Positions 1 through 12,129 of a DNA stretch of 64,000 bases are shown here, in pieces. The notes under the pieces were generated by a model. That model was given only the letters and a program-made list of their open reading frames with translations, did not search any database and was not told the origin of the DNA. The DNA is from Pisaster brevispinus (taxonomy: Eukaryota > Echinodermata > Asteroidea > Forcipulatida > Asteriidae). Each line of letters starts with the position of its first letter. Within the stretch, counting starts at the first letter, position 1. The stretch spans positions 25,366,527 to 25,430,526 of the forward strand of contig JAMKCF010000004.1 in NCBI GenBank assembly GCA_023634235.1, in the 5' to 3' direction. The position numbers and the translations under genes are program-made.

Positions 1-2280
1 TTAGTTGCAAATTCCCTAATCATGCCATTACAAAAAGTAGCTTTGGATCACAAAATGAAGCAAGATTGACAACTAATTATCGTTAACTTAATTTTAACTT
101 AAGTTAATGTTGTAACTGTTTTAACGTATTTGTCTTTATTATGGGGGATTTGAAATTAAAGCGCCTTATAAAAAGACCCCTTGGATATGTCGTTACAAGA
201 GACAAACAGCGCCCTCACTGAGTTCAATGAAGACTTATCATTGGCTGAGAGTCAGCACATTTCCATTGATTGATCTCAGCAATGGCAGCCAATGCAAGGG
301 TTCTATACGGACCTCGATCTGTAGTCAAATTTCATACAAACGCTGAAAGTTATAATAGTGAAAACAAGGCTGGATTGGTTCCTGGCTTGTCAACCAATGC
401 TCTGACTACTCTGACACACAAGGAACAAAACCAAAATGGCTGCTCTGTGGTAAAGACCCATATGAGGCACTCCGGTGTGGGAAAACAACATATTTTATGG
501 AAGTTTGAGTTGTACAACACCTTTTCCCCCAACTCTGATTACTGGAATAAAAAATTATAAAAAAAAACCATAATAACATTTTTGGGGATTTGTTATTTTA
601 TGACAGACTTTTTAGTAGACCACCAGTACCACCTTAATAAACATATTGTTCCATATGGCGCATGAAAATGCTCCGTGCAAAAACATAAAGCATACTTACA
701 TACTTAGTACAAAGTTTTGACAATTGAAAACTCCCACATAACATAAGTGTTATTTTAGGAGATACAACATTTTTGCACGATATTATAAATTCCTTCCAAA
801 AACATCATCCATCTATTTGTGCTCATTTGACAATTGCTTTCATCAAATATACCAACAAAATAGTTCATTTATTTTTCGTACATATATATATATATATTTA
901 TAAATGGTTTTATTTTTATACATACAAAAATGAAGAAATTCATTGGCATGCATGTCTATATTTAATACAACTTTTTCATCACACTACTTCTCTTCACTTC
1001 ACTATTGAGACAGGGTTTGTCATACACTTTCGAAGATGGTTGTGGTTGCTTACGCGCAGAATTTTGTGGTATCATCTTTACCAAAATGCAGCAGCTGTGC
1101 TCCAGCAGCAGGCAGTTTATTAACATTGAGCCCCAAAGCTTAGGCTCAAAAGAAAACAAAACAACAAATTTGCTAGCACCTTTCAACTTGAGGGAGGCCT
1201 TGTCAATATTCCCCTAGCATTCCATTCTGCGTACTATCTGCATGATTCTGGAGTAGTTTTAATCCCTATCTAACAAAATGGGCCATGACAACATCCAAGG
1301 GCTGACCCAGCTCAACTCATTTAAGTACAGATCAACATGAAAAGTGGAAGTAGAACTACATGTTTTGTTCTGCCTAGGTTTTTTTGCCATGGATTTGAAA
1401 TTGATGACATCGTGGACACATGTATTTTGAGCTGACCCTCCCAGCAAAGGACAGTCTACATCTTAACTGGCAATATACATTACTTCATGTCTACTGGTGA
1501 AGGCATTGTATGAAACACCAAAAGTACTTAGCCTAACCGCTCATTAAACCTCTGCATGCCTAGCGAACAATAACGCCCTGTCTGCAGGCTTCTTGCATTC
1601 CTTGACCAGGTGGAACTTGCCGGCCAAACTGCAGACTTTCCGCAGAAAAATGCTTCAGATATATTGACTAGGCCCTGCAGAACCTTGTTTATTATGTGCC
1701 TTAGCCCATGTATTAGAATACATTTTCACATGAGACAGAAATGAAAATGAGAACCAATGGGCAACATTTATCAGTATCGACAGTATCATTTTGCCCTTTT
1801 AATTTTGCCTTAAACATTTAAATTTGAAGTGAATGTGAAAGGAGCAAGTCACTGTCACCTTGTAAACGGTGAGGAGATGAAAACCTTATTATTATCAGAT
1901 TCACTGAGGCACTGTCCAAATTGGCGGCTACGGCTACCGCTGTGGCTAGATCACCATGACCTAAGCCATGACCTAAGCCATGACCGTATGCATTGAAGTA
2001 GCTCTTAAGCCATGTCCGAATTGAGTTTCTTGGACTAAGGCAACAGCTGTAATTGTAAGTGGTAAAAATATTCAAGTATAGTGACCAATCCATTGGTCAC
2101 AACAGACGCTTTTGTTAGGATGTCCCCAAAGTGATCACTTTTGCCCAGGGCGGGAGCATAAAAAACATTTATACACAAACAATTGAGCTATTTGGTGCCA
2201 ATTATGTGAACACAAAACTCACTTGAACGATGCCAATATGGCAGCCCCCAGTCACGCCATTTTCTTTAAATTTCACAATT
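1..2280. other. Non-coding stretch, no supported gene
   Basis: No convincing exon is visible; open frames are short and unlike known families. A short segment at about 740-774 (ending GATACAACATTTTTGCAC) recurs at about 38785-38826, so part of this stretch is dispersed repeat. A short TA dinucleotide run lies near 883-899. At about 1955-1995 a roughly 13-base unit (CCATGACCTAAG) is repeated about three times, and just before it, at 1910-1930, is a short sequence also found near 53640. Confidence 0.6.
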
Positions 2281-2289
2281 CCTACATCC

Positions 2290-2470
2290 TAGTCCTATAA
2301 ATCCCTTGCACTGAGGTCACACGCAGCTACTGCTGCCTCGCTCACCATTGTGGGCGTCAACTCATAAACGCTGCATCGCCTAAACAGTGCACTAAACTGT
2401 ACATAACGTGGGGACATTGACTCCCAAACTGGCACAACTCGGATAATTTTGATAATGACATCAGGGCCAA
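2290..2470. repeat. Dispersed repeat shared with 52.6 kb
   Basis: This segment (CACGCAGCTACTG, then a tract on an unequal cell of short matching words, ending near a GATGACATCA-like end) resembles 52590-52790, where the same words occur in the same order. It abuts the inverted-repeat element that begins near 2465. It looks like an old non-autonomous mobile element; its class is unknown. Confidence 0.4.
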
Positions 2471-2657
2471 TTTCATAAAGCCTGTAAGCACACAAAACTT
2501 GCTAAGCACAGGAAAATCTTGCTGAGCAGAAACAGGTTACCAACCAACATTCCATAAAAGTTTACATTGTTGCCACTGGTAACCAGCTCATTTCTTGCTA
2601 GTAAAAAAATTTGTTGAGCAGGATTTTCTGCTTAACAGCTTTATGAAATTGGGCCCA
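2465..2657. mobile_element. MITE-like element, GGGCCC family, copy 1
   Basis: The left end reads AGGGCCAATTTCATAAAGC and the right end is its approximate inverse (CTTTATGAAATTGGGCCC). The inner arms TGCTAAGCA / TGCTTAACA and GGTTACCAACC / GGTAACCAGC are also inverted, so the element can fold into one long hairpin. At least seven further copies or fragments lie in this window. It has no coding capacity. The superfamily is unassigned because I could not define a target-site duplication. Confidence 0.7.
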
Positions 2658-2984
2658 GGTGAATTGGGTCGATACAAAAGGAAACTTCACCCAACTATTG
2701 CTTAACACTCACCACTGAAAAATACATTCTAATTATTTTGTGATACAAAATTGATATTGTCTCATCTCAGAAGTACGCCCGTCATCTGTTGCTAATGTTC
2801 ACCATTGTTGATAGCACACAACTCATTCCACCAGAACTTGTTTACAAACGTTGGTGAACCCTAACACAAGTGGAACACACCCCAGATTTTATCAGCAATG
2901 TTGGAGTAAAGTGAAGCTCTGGCGCTAGAACTGGTACTTTCCATCCAGCTCCTTCCGAGTATCACTTGATTCACAAGGAACCAG

Positions 2985-3450
2985 ACCAACATTTATTTCC
3001 CCTCCCCCAGCCTCACTACAAGGGGCAGCGCACCGCATCGATACCTCCCACCACTAACTCCTGGAAGGAAAGCACTGAATAACAATGCTGATTGGTTCCT
3101 GATATTGCCTTATTTGCATACACGCTTGTTTGACACTTTCCAGGGTTTGTATGGTGCTTGGTATGCGCATGACAAATTTTAAGTATTTTGACATGATCCT
3201 ATTTCAAATGAATCATGTTCTTAACCGGTCACCCTAAACTGCATACAGTTTCGCAATATCAAAAAAGAATGAGAGGGGACCAGTTGCTCTGACTTGATGC
3301 CTCTTTTGAGGCCTACCATATTTGAGCACGCGCATAGAGCGGATTGACCACAGGCCCAACTAAAATGTGCCAAATATTGGCACATTTAGACTTAACCAAT
3401 AACAACGGTTATGAGCGAGCAAGGCATGCTAGGAAAAAAGGGCACAGCAA
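2985..3450 (+). mobile_element. Dispersed ~430-bp element, copy A
   Basis: This block matches, in the same order, 48925-49360 (+) and 18530-18975 (-). Shared landmarks include GATACCTC near the start, AAGTATTTTGACA in the middle, CCAGTTG followed by TTGATGCCTCTTTT, an internal small palindrome (TGTGCCAAATATTGGCACA), and the end GCAAGGCATGCTAGG. Short open frames inside it are not conserved between copies. It is probably a non-autonomous DNA element. Confidence 0.65.
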
Positions 3451-3825
3451 GATTGATCACCCCTGGGAAAGAGGTTGCCCTCCACCATCCCCATGTCTCC
3501 TCTACCCCTCTATCTGATTATACATCTTTTATACATTGTTTTTTTTTACATTCTATCCTACTTCTCTTCACATCTACATTTTTATTAACCAACTACGTTC
3601 TATCAACATTTCAAAGAAAAACATAATTACATAATTTGTTTCATTACCATGGAAACAAGCATCTCAGGCAAAAAAAGTTTAAAGGTGTCTCTTTTGGAAG
3701 TTTAGAAAGTACCTCAACGGGAAGTGGATCTCTCAAAGAAAAAGTCCACTAGACTGCATCCACCTCTTTTTATTTTTTTTAACAACTGAGAAATATGAAA
3801 AATGAAAAAAGCTAATGGCCTGGGC

Positions 3826-4064
3826 CCAATTTCATAGAGCTGCTAAGCAAAAAAATTTGCTTAGCATGAAATTTCTTCCTTGATAAAAACAGGATTACCA
3901 ACCAAATTTCCACGTGATTTTCAGGATAAGAAAACAACAGCTGACTACCAGTAACAAGCAATATGCAACACATGGAAATTTGCTTGGTAATCTTGTTTTT
4001 ATCAAGGAATAAATTTCATGCTAAGCAAATTTTTATGCTTAGCAGCTCTATGAAATTGGGCCCT
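3826..4064. mobile_element. MITE-like element, GGGCCC family, copy 2 (best hairpin)
   Basis: The left arm begins GGGCCCAATTTCATAGAGCT and the right arm ends with its near-perfect inverse AGCTCTATGAAATTGGGCCC. The arms continue inward through TGCTAAGCA, CTTGATAAAAACAGGATTACCA and GGAAATTTG-type words, so nearly the whole 239 bp is a fold-back hairpin. This is the cleanest copy of the family in the window. It has no coding capacity. Confidence 0.85.
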
Positions 4065-4249
4065 GATATTTTGACCCTAGCGGGCTATTAACTATTTATA
4101 CCTTAGCTCCTTTTGGTTCGTAGGCCCAAGCAATTTGCAACAGCTAATTCTATCTTCTCAATTGAGAAAAATTTGATTAATTGGATTTTATTATGCACTC
4201 AACAGCACAAGCGCCATAACAGGTTGAATAGGAGACGATGAAGAAATGG

Positions 4250-4400
4250 TTGGTTATAGATGTGGGAGGAAAACCCACACAATCAGGTAGGGACCAAGAA
4301 CCCAATCCGAATGCAAATCTCTGGTCTGGGGTGAGATTTCTACTGGAGAGTGGGCTTGATCCCTGGTCATGACACTGTGTGTCCATGAGCAAGGCACTTA
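4250..4400 (-). repeat. tRNA-derived SINE fragment (family C)
   Basis: The segment AAACCCACACAATCAGGTAG followed by AACCCAATCCGAATGCAAA resembles the bodies at about 8070-8180, 40810-40965 (inverse) and 63800-63945. Those copies carry a TTCGAATCC B-box-like sequence, which supports a tRNA-derived SINE. This copy is diverged, and its promoter end is degraded. Confidence 0.5.
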
Positions 4401-4969
4401 ACCATAATTGCTTCTCTTAACCCAGGTGTATGAATGGGAATCTGTGAGGTTTGATATGGCATTGTGTTGAATTAACCCCTTAGCTATAACATAAGCAGCC
4501 TGGGGATGTATGGTCCTGATTATTTCCAAGGAAGTTGACAGAATTCTGAGGTCATCATAATAAACTGGATTATATGGAATCCGACTACCCTGAGGAAAAC
4601 AAATTTTCCAAGAACCGAAAACATCTTAAAGAAACAATTACTTATCCGACACCTCAATAATTCTACACTGGTCCCCCTACTTATCTCTGATGTATTATTA
4701 GACAGATATGTAAAATTCCCCGTGTTACCATGGTAACTGATGATGCTAATTTATAAGAAATCTACAGTCAAGGTCGTGTATGTGTCATGTGAATTCTCCA
4801 TACTCTGTGCATCCATGATTCGGCAGACCCAATTTGATGATTCCTACAGACCGATCCTTAGAAGCTGTCACTAAGTCTGAATAACATGTGCAATTAAGGA
4901 TGCTATACTGTCTTTATGTCTAATATAGGGATAATTTATTTTCTTAAATGAACACCTGGGCCCAATTTC

Positions 4970-5208
4970 ATGGTTCTGCTTACTGCCAAATTCTGTGCTT
5001 GCAATCACCATTCTCCACTTTCTGTGCAAGCGCCGAATTTCTGCGCTAGCTGTGTAAGCGAAGAATGCCTAGTAATGTGGAGTACGCACGCCCACAAGCA
5101 AAAAGTCTCAACCCGTGAAATACGCTTGATGTAAGCAAAGAATTCCCTTCTTCCGTAAGCGCCGATTCTTCGCTTACGGTAAGCTGAGCCATGAAATGGG
5201 GCCCAGGT
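4970..5208. mobile_element. MITE-like element, GGGCCC family, copy 3
   Basis: The ends are GGGCCCAATTTCATGGTTCT and the inverse AGCCATGAAATGGGGCCC; the palindromy extends outward as CACCT...AGGTG. The interior differs from copy 2 but keeps the hairpin layout. It is a diverged member of the same family or a sister subfamily. Confidence 0.75.
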
Positions 5209-5209
5209 G

Positions 5210-6060
5210 GGGGTAGATGGAGAAATATTTGAGGAAATTGTGCCTAGGATAATACAAGCATGGAATTAGGCACACAGTCAGAGTATGTCATGAGTTGAAT
5301 AGTTGGCAATAGGACCATCGCAGATTGTCCTTTGAAAAAATATAGGTTATATGTAGGGTCATACTTTGGTAAGATACTCCAAAAATAATGACCATACAAA
5401 CTTACTCGGTGAGAAACACTGCAGCTGTTGATAGTATAAACTGTTTTGAGATTCCCTTCGAAGTAATATGGTTTGGCTAATTTTCAATTAAGTCTGAGAA
5501 AGGATTCATGCATGAATCGTTTCTCAGATTTCTGAGGGTTGGTGTACTTTCGCGAATGCTGCAGCCAGACATGCAGCTGGTACCCACCTTCACCTCGTTA
5601 AATGTGGATGGATTCGTTCTTTCTAATTTTGCCTATAAGTCAGCACAACATTGACAGAAACCAATATATGACCCTACTTTTAAATAACAAACAATTTTCA
5701 AAATTGTCAAAATGGCTGCCACTACTTGTTACTCTATATTGGCCACATGCTTTCAACCCTGATCTCAGTGAGTTAGTGGTTTATTTGAGTCAACAAGGAT
5801 ACATTCGTCATATGGTGAGATGTCCATGTCTTGCACATCAGCTTTGTGTCTGAATACCTCCCCAAGGTACTCATGTCGATCAGGGTAACGCCGATATCTG
5901 AACAGAAAGAGAAAAGACAAGGTTATCCAGTACTAAATATAAAAAGACATATTAGGTCTGACAGAACACAGACTAAGTCCACTTACCGTAAATGTCATCT
6001 GTTTATCAAACAGACTAAAACCTGCATATTTTACTATCTTACTTTGTTTCATATTATGTT
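5210..6060. other. Non-coding stretch, nothing recognised
   Basis: No exon, RNA gene or clear repeat was recognised here. The open frames at about 5602-5853 and 5831-6091 have no recognisable domain or splice context. Confidence 0.5.
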
Positions 6061-6071
6061 AATTCAACAAG

Positions 6072-6512
6072 AACGTAGCAGCCACAAATAGCCTGTACCA
6101 ATGTGACCAGTGCAGCCACAAGTGGCCTGTTCCAATGTGACCAGTGCAGCCACAAGTGGCCTGTTCCAATGTGACCAGTGCAGCCACAAGTGGCCTGTAC
6201 CAATGTGACCAGTGCAGCCACAAGTGGTCTGTACCAATATAACCAAAGCAGCCACAAGTGGCCTGTTCCAATGTGACCAGTGCAGCCACAAGTGGTCTGT
6301 ACCAATGTGACCAGTGCAGCCACAAGTGGCCTGTACCAATGTGACCAGTGCAGCCACAAGTGGCCTGTACCAATATAACCAAAGCAGCCACAAGTGGCCT
6401 GTTCCAATGTGACCAGTGCAGCCACAAGTGGCCTGTACCGATATGACCAAAGCAGCCACAAGTGGCCTGTTCCAATGTGACCAGTGCAGCCACAAGTAGC
6501 CTGTACCAATAG
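6072..6512. repeat. 34-bp minisatellite, about 13 copies
   Basis: The unit is TGCAGCCACAAGTGGCCTGT followed by ACCAATGTGACCAG, 34 bases by spacing of the TGCAGCCACA word (6111, 6145 and onward). Variants swap GTTCC/GTACC and GTGACCAGTG/ATAACCAAAG. Because 34 is not a multiple of three and the unit lacks stops on the minus strand, all three minus frames stay open here, giving spurious repetitive Trp/His-rich frames. I treat it as non-coding. Confidence 0.92.
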
Positions 6513-6514
6513 TT

Positions 6515-7890
6515 GGATTGCAATAACGTCATAATTATCCCACAATCCCCCTGAATGGCCAATGTTTGCCATCTTTGAGGTACAACAATGATGTCATTCA
6601 TCGTAATGGAAAACTAAATGTTAAAATCATCAAAGATGGCGAACGTCAGCCAATCAGAGAGGACTGCGGAACATGTGATGTCATGTGCAATCTATCTATA
6701 AAGCCGTGTTCGCATTGGATTAATTTTTTACCGAGACCATGGTTAACATTCCAATAGGTGAAACTTACCAGCATCCGCATTTGGATTAAGGACATGGGTA
6801 AACTAACCGACACGACCGGTGAAACTAACCGACTAACTCGTTAACACAAGAGGGCACTATCGCAGTGACCTTTGACCGGGGTGCATGACAGTGAGAATGC
6901 AATGAGTGCAACCGAGCTTCCGTGTAAACATGTGCGTGTAAATCCGGGAGACTGCATATGGCTTTTTACCGGGACGGCTTTTACCCAGATCACGTTCGCA
7001 CTGGACTTTTCAGCTCGGTTAAACAGACCTGGTCAATTTAACCGGGAAGAAGTGGGCAGGTTAAACTACCCTTTCAAGTCGGGTAAGTTACCTGGAAGGG
7101 AAACTTCCTGGGCTGTCCGCATTGGACTTAAAATGGTCAAGTTACCCATTTGCTCGGTTAGTTTACCCAAAATAAGTCCAATGCCAACACGGATTAAGAC
7201 CAAACAGGCAGCAAGTAGCCTGTATCAAGGGTAGGTAAGTTAGACTTATTTTTATATTAATCTACTTTAATGGTATTATTTCAATATGCTTTTAAACACT
7301 TTGGGGAAAACCACACCACATAAAAGAAACACATAAGTACAATTACAATCTTTTAACCTGATTTGCAACCATTTATTTTCATGCTATGGAAAATTAACAC
7401 TTTAGGAACTCTCCAAAGTGTCTTTTCCAAACTGTCTACTCCATGGAATATTTCTAAACCTTTTTAAAATTTATTTTCAGTTCCCTCTACAAATAAATTT
7501 CAAAAACTTTGGTTCAGCTGCATTTTTGGGGTCAGTCGGGTTATGACAAACATTTGTAGGCATTATTGTCTGGTTGTGGTTTTCAATATAGTCTTCACAC
7601 CACCAGTCAACAACAAAACAACTTTGAAACTCTTCTGTACTTTTTTTCTCCAGAAAAATTGATGACAGCTCAAGTGACTAACACTGTCACAACGGCACAG
7701 AACTTGTCATAACATTTTGTGGTAAACCATGGATGGGTACACCCACTGCAACAAAATCAACTGTTTGTTTAAAGCATTTTCTTCTTATGATACTGCAAAA
7801 CACCAGTTATAAAAACACATCTGAGGTTACCCTCAGAGCAAGGTAACTTAAAACAGTAAGTCCCATGAACAGTATCCTAGGATCCTTCCT
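6515..7890. other. Non-coding stretch with degraded repeat
   Basis: No exon was recognised. At about 6720-7200 short words around GGTTAACC, CCGGTGAAACTAACC and GGTTAAACTACC recur in both orientations, and the ends GGATTAAG-like words are repeated. This suggests an old inverted-repeat element, but I cannot set its borders. Confidence 0.35.
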
Positions 7891-7894
7891 CAAT

Positions 7895-8190
7895 CTAACA
7901 AAATCCACTTGACACCCAAACTGTTGGAATCTGATTATGGTGGTATGCCTAATCCCATGGGATCAGGTTGGATCAGTGGTTTCTTTCCCTGCCTTTCACC
8001 TCTGTGGATTCTGGTTCGAATCCCACCTCAGACTGGAGCCTTGCATGTGGACACCAAATATTTGAAAAACCCACACAATCAGAGAGGGACTTTAAACCTA
8101 ATCCACATGCAAGACTCCAGGCTAGGATTTCCAATGGGTTCACTGAGGTGAAAGGCAGTGAAGAAACCACTCAGCCAATCTGAATAGCTA
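7895..8190. repeat. Head-to-head pair of family C SINE copies (palindrome)
   Basis: The left half (CAGTGGTTTCTTTCCCTGCC, then GGTTCGAATCCCACC, then CTTGCATGTGGA) is followed after a short spacer by the inverse (TCCACATGCAAGACTCCAGG, then GAGGTGAAAGGCAGTGAAG, then AACCACTCAGCC). The GGTTCGAATCC word matches the tRNA B box. The result is a palindrome of roughly 250 bp. Overlapping open frames on both strands are products of this symmetry. Confidence 0.7.
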
Positions 8191-8329
8191 CTCATTTTGG
8201 AAAACTTCATTTTGGTCAATTTTTTTGCTTCTGTTTTATCTATAAGTAACCCACCAATAATTGGCAATGACCAATCAGTGACAGTGTACCCCTCCCATAT
8301 AATAAATACTATTCCCCCACCCATTCATT

Positions 8330-9420
8330 GTTGACGCCCACAGTGAACGAAAGTTACATATGTGTACGATGACATCATCCCTAACAATCCAGCCTACTCC
8401 CAACATTGTCCTCACCTATCAAGAGGTATAAATTAGCATAAGAATAGAGTCGTCCCTGCCAGGAACCTATTGGCTTTCCCTTTCATTGTCAAACTAGTGC
8501 CTGTTGAAACAGGAGCTATTGTTATGCTAATCGATGTCTCTACCTTGCTGAGCTATTGTACCCCTTAGCCACTGGGGCATGGGGGTATTGAATGGGTCAG
8601 CTTGTTGACAATGGGCAAGGCATTGGGGTGCGTGAGTTTTATTAGTAGCGATGCACAAAAAGCCAGTAAGGTTTTGAGCTAACATTGGCGGAGTAGCGGA
8701 CCAACAGCAGCCAATTAAGTTATAACGCAGCCATGACGATGTAGATGTGGTTCCCACAGTGAAAGTTAATGCGTGTATTAACATCAACCCATTGGACTAA
8801 TAACACATGTATTTCAGCTTGCCGTGTGTGATCCTTTTTAACGAGAAGTACATTACTCAGTTTTACATAATCACATAAAAAACGGTAAGTCTTCTTGTGA
8901 TGTCTGTTAGATAATATTTTGGGACTGTTTTTGGTTAAAAAATGTCAAGTTCATGGGAGTTTGACAATTTGGTGTTGATGTAACTATTCACTGCTCATTT
9001 CATTCTTAGAAGTAAATGTCCTTTATCTGCTTTCTGGTCATCTGTTTGTTCTCATGTACAATCAGTCGAGTTGATGTCTGAACTAGAAATGGATGATCCA
9101 GCATTAATATTATTAAATGTAATCATTGTTTACATAATCAAATAAGGATCATAACAATTTCTGTACAGTTACAAGTCACATCAAAGAGTAAGCAACATGA
9201 GAAATACTTCTGCCCAATGCCCTCTGGTATTTGAGAAAATACACAAATAATTCAAGATTAAAAGGTACATGATGACAACCAATTTAACTTGGATTGGAAA
9301 CCCACTTGGCCTAACTTTTAAAATCCACTTTTAAAGAAAATTTAACAAAATAGCTTGATCATGGAGCAAGTACTTTAGTTTTGAAAATACAGGTTTTTGA
9401 AAACTACATACATCGTTTTC
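8330..9420. other. Non-coding stretch, nothing recognised
   Basis: No exon, RNA gene or structured repeat was recognised; the sequence is AT-rich and apparently single copy within the window. Confidence 0.5.
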
Positions 9421-9439
9421 AATGGCACAAAATGGTGTT

Positions 9440-9765
9440 TTGATTAATAAAAAAATATAATGATCAATGGTTGAGATTGATCAAAATACATTAATCAATG
9501 CTTGTGATTGACCATCAATGATTGTGAATGATCAACAAATTAAATGATCAATGATTGATCAATGATTGATCAAATGTTTTAATCAATGATTGTGGGAGAT
9601 CAACATCTTTAATGATCAATGATTGATCTAAGTAAATTGATCAATGATTGATCAAATACATTGATCAATATTGCAAATGGTCAAAATTAAATTGATGTTT
9701 GAATGTGATTGATCAAAATACATTGATCAATGATTGTAAATGATCAATCGATTGACACCCTAATA
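9440..9765. repeat. Degenerate TGATCA-rich palindromic tandem array
   Basis: Words such as ATGATCAATGATTGATCA, ATTGATCAATGATTGATCAA and AATACATTGATCAATGATTG recur about every 25-35 bases. The core ATTGATCAAT is self-complementary, so the array reads almost the same on both strands. Unit length drifts, so it is a degenerate satellite-like patch and not a clean microsatellite. Confidence 0.8.
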
Positions 9766-10024
9766 GAAAATCATTAAAAATATATTTAATGACAAAACTT
9801 TCCTATTTTGTTCTCAACAGTTTTGTTTTAAAAACATATCAAGTGTTTTTACAATTGTCTCATCCATATCTTTGTCTGTGGGGAGTGTTTTGGTGTTTAG
9901 AAACATGTAAAGTGCCACTACATTTTTCTTGGATGAACTTTTTTTTTTATGGCTGGAGTTTCCTCTATTTAGTAACAATAGACATTCAGAAAATGCCTGG
10001 GTACCCAAGAGGTGACATGGGCTA

Positions 10025-10043
10025 AGGGGGGGGGGGGGGGGGG
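10025..10043. repeat. Poly-G tract
   Basis: An uninterrupted run of about 18-19 G residues. It makes an opposite-strand open frame read as a proline run, which is not evidence for a protein. Such tracts are prone to length change and sequencing error. Confidence 0.9.
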
Positions 10044-10926
10044 ATAAACACAGGGGCAATATATTGGGGTTACTGCCTGACAGACTACTCCCTGTTCTTA
10101 CTACACACTGTATTGATTTATTCACTCTGACCAATGTGTGTGTGTTGAACAGTATTGAAGCTTTCCATTCATGCATAACATTTGTCCACTTGTTTGTGAG
10201 AACTTGTAACCCAGTGGTGTACCAACTCAATTGGATCCTCTGATACTTTGTATCTGGACAAACATAACCAGAAATAACTAACCATTTGGTTTCATTGAAG
10301 CAACCTAAAACATACACACACAGAATTTTTACAGTGTTTTCTTCATAAATGTTTTCAAAAACCACATCCATTTGAATGAACTAAGCTCTTCCAAAAGAAA
10401 CTGCATTCACCATCAATTTTGACATCCAAATTGATAACAAACAGAAGCTACAGAACACGCTCCATGCACAATGACTTAATTAGACATGAACCAATTAAAA
10501 AAAAGAGTGTTCCAGCTTGTCAATTGATTCTTGGCAGCTTTCAAATTTACACAAGAGATTTATCTCTCTCGCTGTCTCCTCTTTTATCTCTTTCATTCTT
10601 ACTGCTAGTTAATAGCCCATATTCATGTCCCAATGTACATGATTGGCGCAAAGGATTCTGGGTGAAATCCAAGTCCAAGCAAGAGGCAACACCGGCAACC
10701 AACATGGCGCAGTGATTTTGAAGCAATGCGATACACAACTATAATACCTAGCAAAGGTACATGTAAACGACAGCACAGCGTCCATCTTGGCAGCTTGATT
10801 CAGTTTTAAACTGTATTGGGTTTCCCAGGATGCATTGCAGTATATTTTGAAGATTGCGCTTGTGTATATGGGCTGTTAAATTCTCAACCCTTTAAAATTA
10901 AACTGCATGTCTTGTTTGATTCTGTT

Positions 10927-11110
10927 GGACTGAGGACTGCACTAGCTAAAATAAATGGATCAGGCACACCACCATAATCAGAGTCCAACAGTTTGGATGT
11001 TGGGTTACTGTATGGTGTTGGACTGAGGACTGCACTGGTAAACTGATTATGCTTTACATGGGATCAGACATACCACCATAATCAGAGTGACAACAGTTTG
11101 AGGGTTGAGT
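10927..11110. repeat. Two-copy tandem duplication, ~93 bp
   Basis: GGACTGAGGACTGCACT occurs at 10927 and 11020, each time followed by GGATCAG, CACCATAATCAGAGT and CAACAGTTT. The copies have diverged slightly. Parts resemble the start of the palindromic SINE pair near 7915 in inverse orientation. Confidence 0.75.
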
Positions 11111-11114
11111 CACA

Positions 11115-12125
11115 ATAAACTATGTTGGATTTTGTTAGAATGAGAAAAGATCCTAGAAAATCCCCCCAAGGAAATCCGGGTTTACATTCTCATCGTCTGT
11201 GGAAAATAAACTGCTTATTTCTCGATTAAGCAACATCCCCCCTTCATTTTAGTAAAAACTACCAAGACAAACAGCTCAGAAAGGCAATTATTTGCACAAT
11301 TCCTATTTCTTAATTCTATCCAACTTGACTCAACTTTTTGAGGACGGTCGTGGGAACCAAATCCATGGGGGCTGTGTATTGGCTTTTGAGTTTGTAATGA
11401 TCTCATTAACCAAACTGTGCGCCAGGTTTTTAAATTGAAGTGAGGTTGCCCCGAGGTTTCAAAACACTGTGGATACAATTGGAAGTATTTAGCTGTCATT
11501 GCCTGTTATCTCAGTAACTGAACACACAGGGTTTCCGCCATAATCCATTATTGGAAAAGTTGTTAAAATTTGTCTGCTCTTCAGAAGTAAATTGAGTTTG
11601 TTCTGTGCTTGTAATCTAAAGCAGATTTTAAAAGAAATTGGGAAAAATGCAACTTTATTCCACTACGTCATTTTCCTGATCAACCTTGTTATTTCTAGGG
11701 TCAAACTGTTCATGAAGATCACCACCAAAAAACACTTTACAGTTTGGAAGGCCGACAGTAAATTGTCCCAATTGTTGTGGCAAATGAGGGAAACTTCACT
11801 TTACAAATCTTTCTACAGAGTAGCGGATATGATTAATCATGTACATGTACAGCTAAGCAGAATTCAGTATCAGGGACCTTGGTGGCAGACTAACTCTCTT
11901 GACAAAAGCTCAAGCCCAGTACAATTCATTTATACATACAAACATTTTCCTTGACCTCTGAGAACATTTGCATCTCTCAAGATGACAAAGAGATTGTCCC
12001 AGTTCACTTGTCAGACATCCTTTTCAAATCACCACCACAATAAGTGCTGAATAATACTTCAACTTGCTGCAGTTCTCAAGTCTGTCAAGTGTTTAAGTTA
12101 AGTTGGTGAAGTCTTGCTCAATACA
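11115..12125. other. Non-coding stretch, nothing recognised
   Basis: No exon was recognised. The frames at about 11215-11499 (-) and 11592-11954 (+) have no recognisable domain, and no flanking splice sites support them. Confidence 0.45.
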
Positions 12126-12129
12126 TGAA

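Noticed and set aside
6054..6601. Three long overlapping minus-strand frames rich in Trp, His and Cys
   Set aside because: They are the three registers of the 34-bp minisatellite and carry no independent coding signal.
9814..10371. 185-codon minus-strand frame with a proline run
   Set aside because: The proline run comes from the poly-G tract; no recognisable domain, and no splice or start support.
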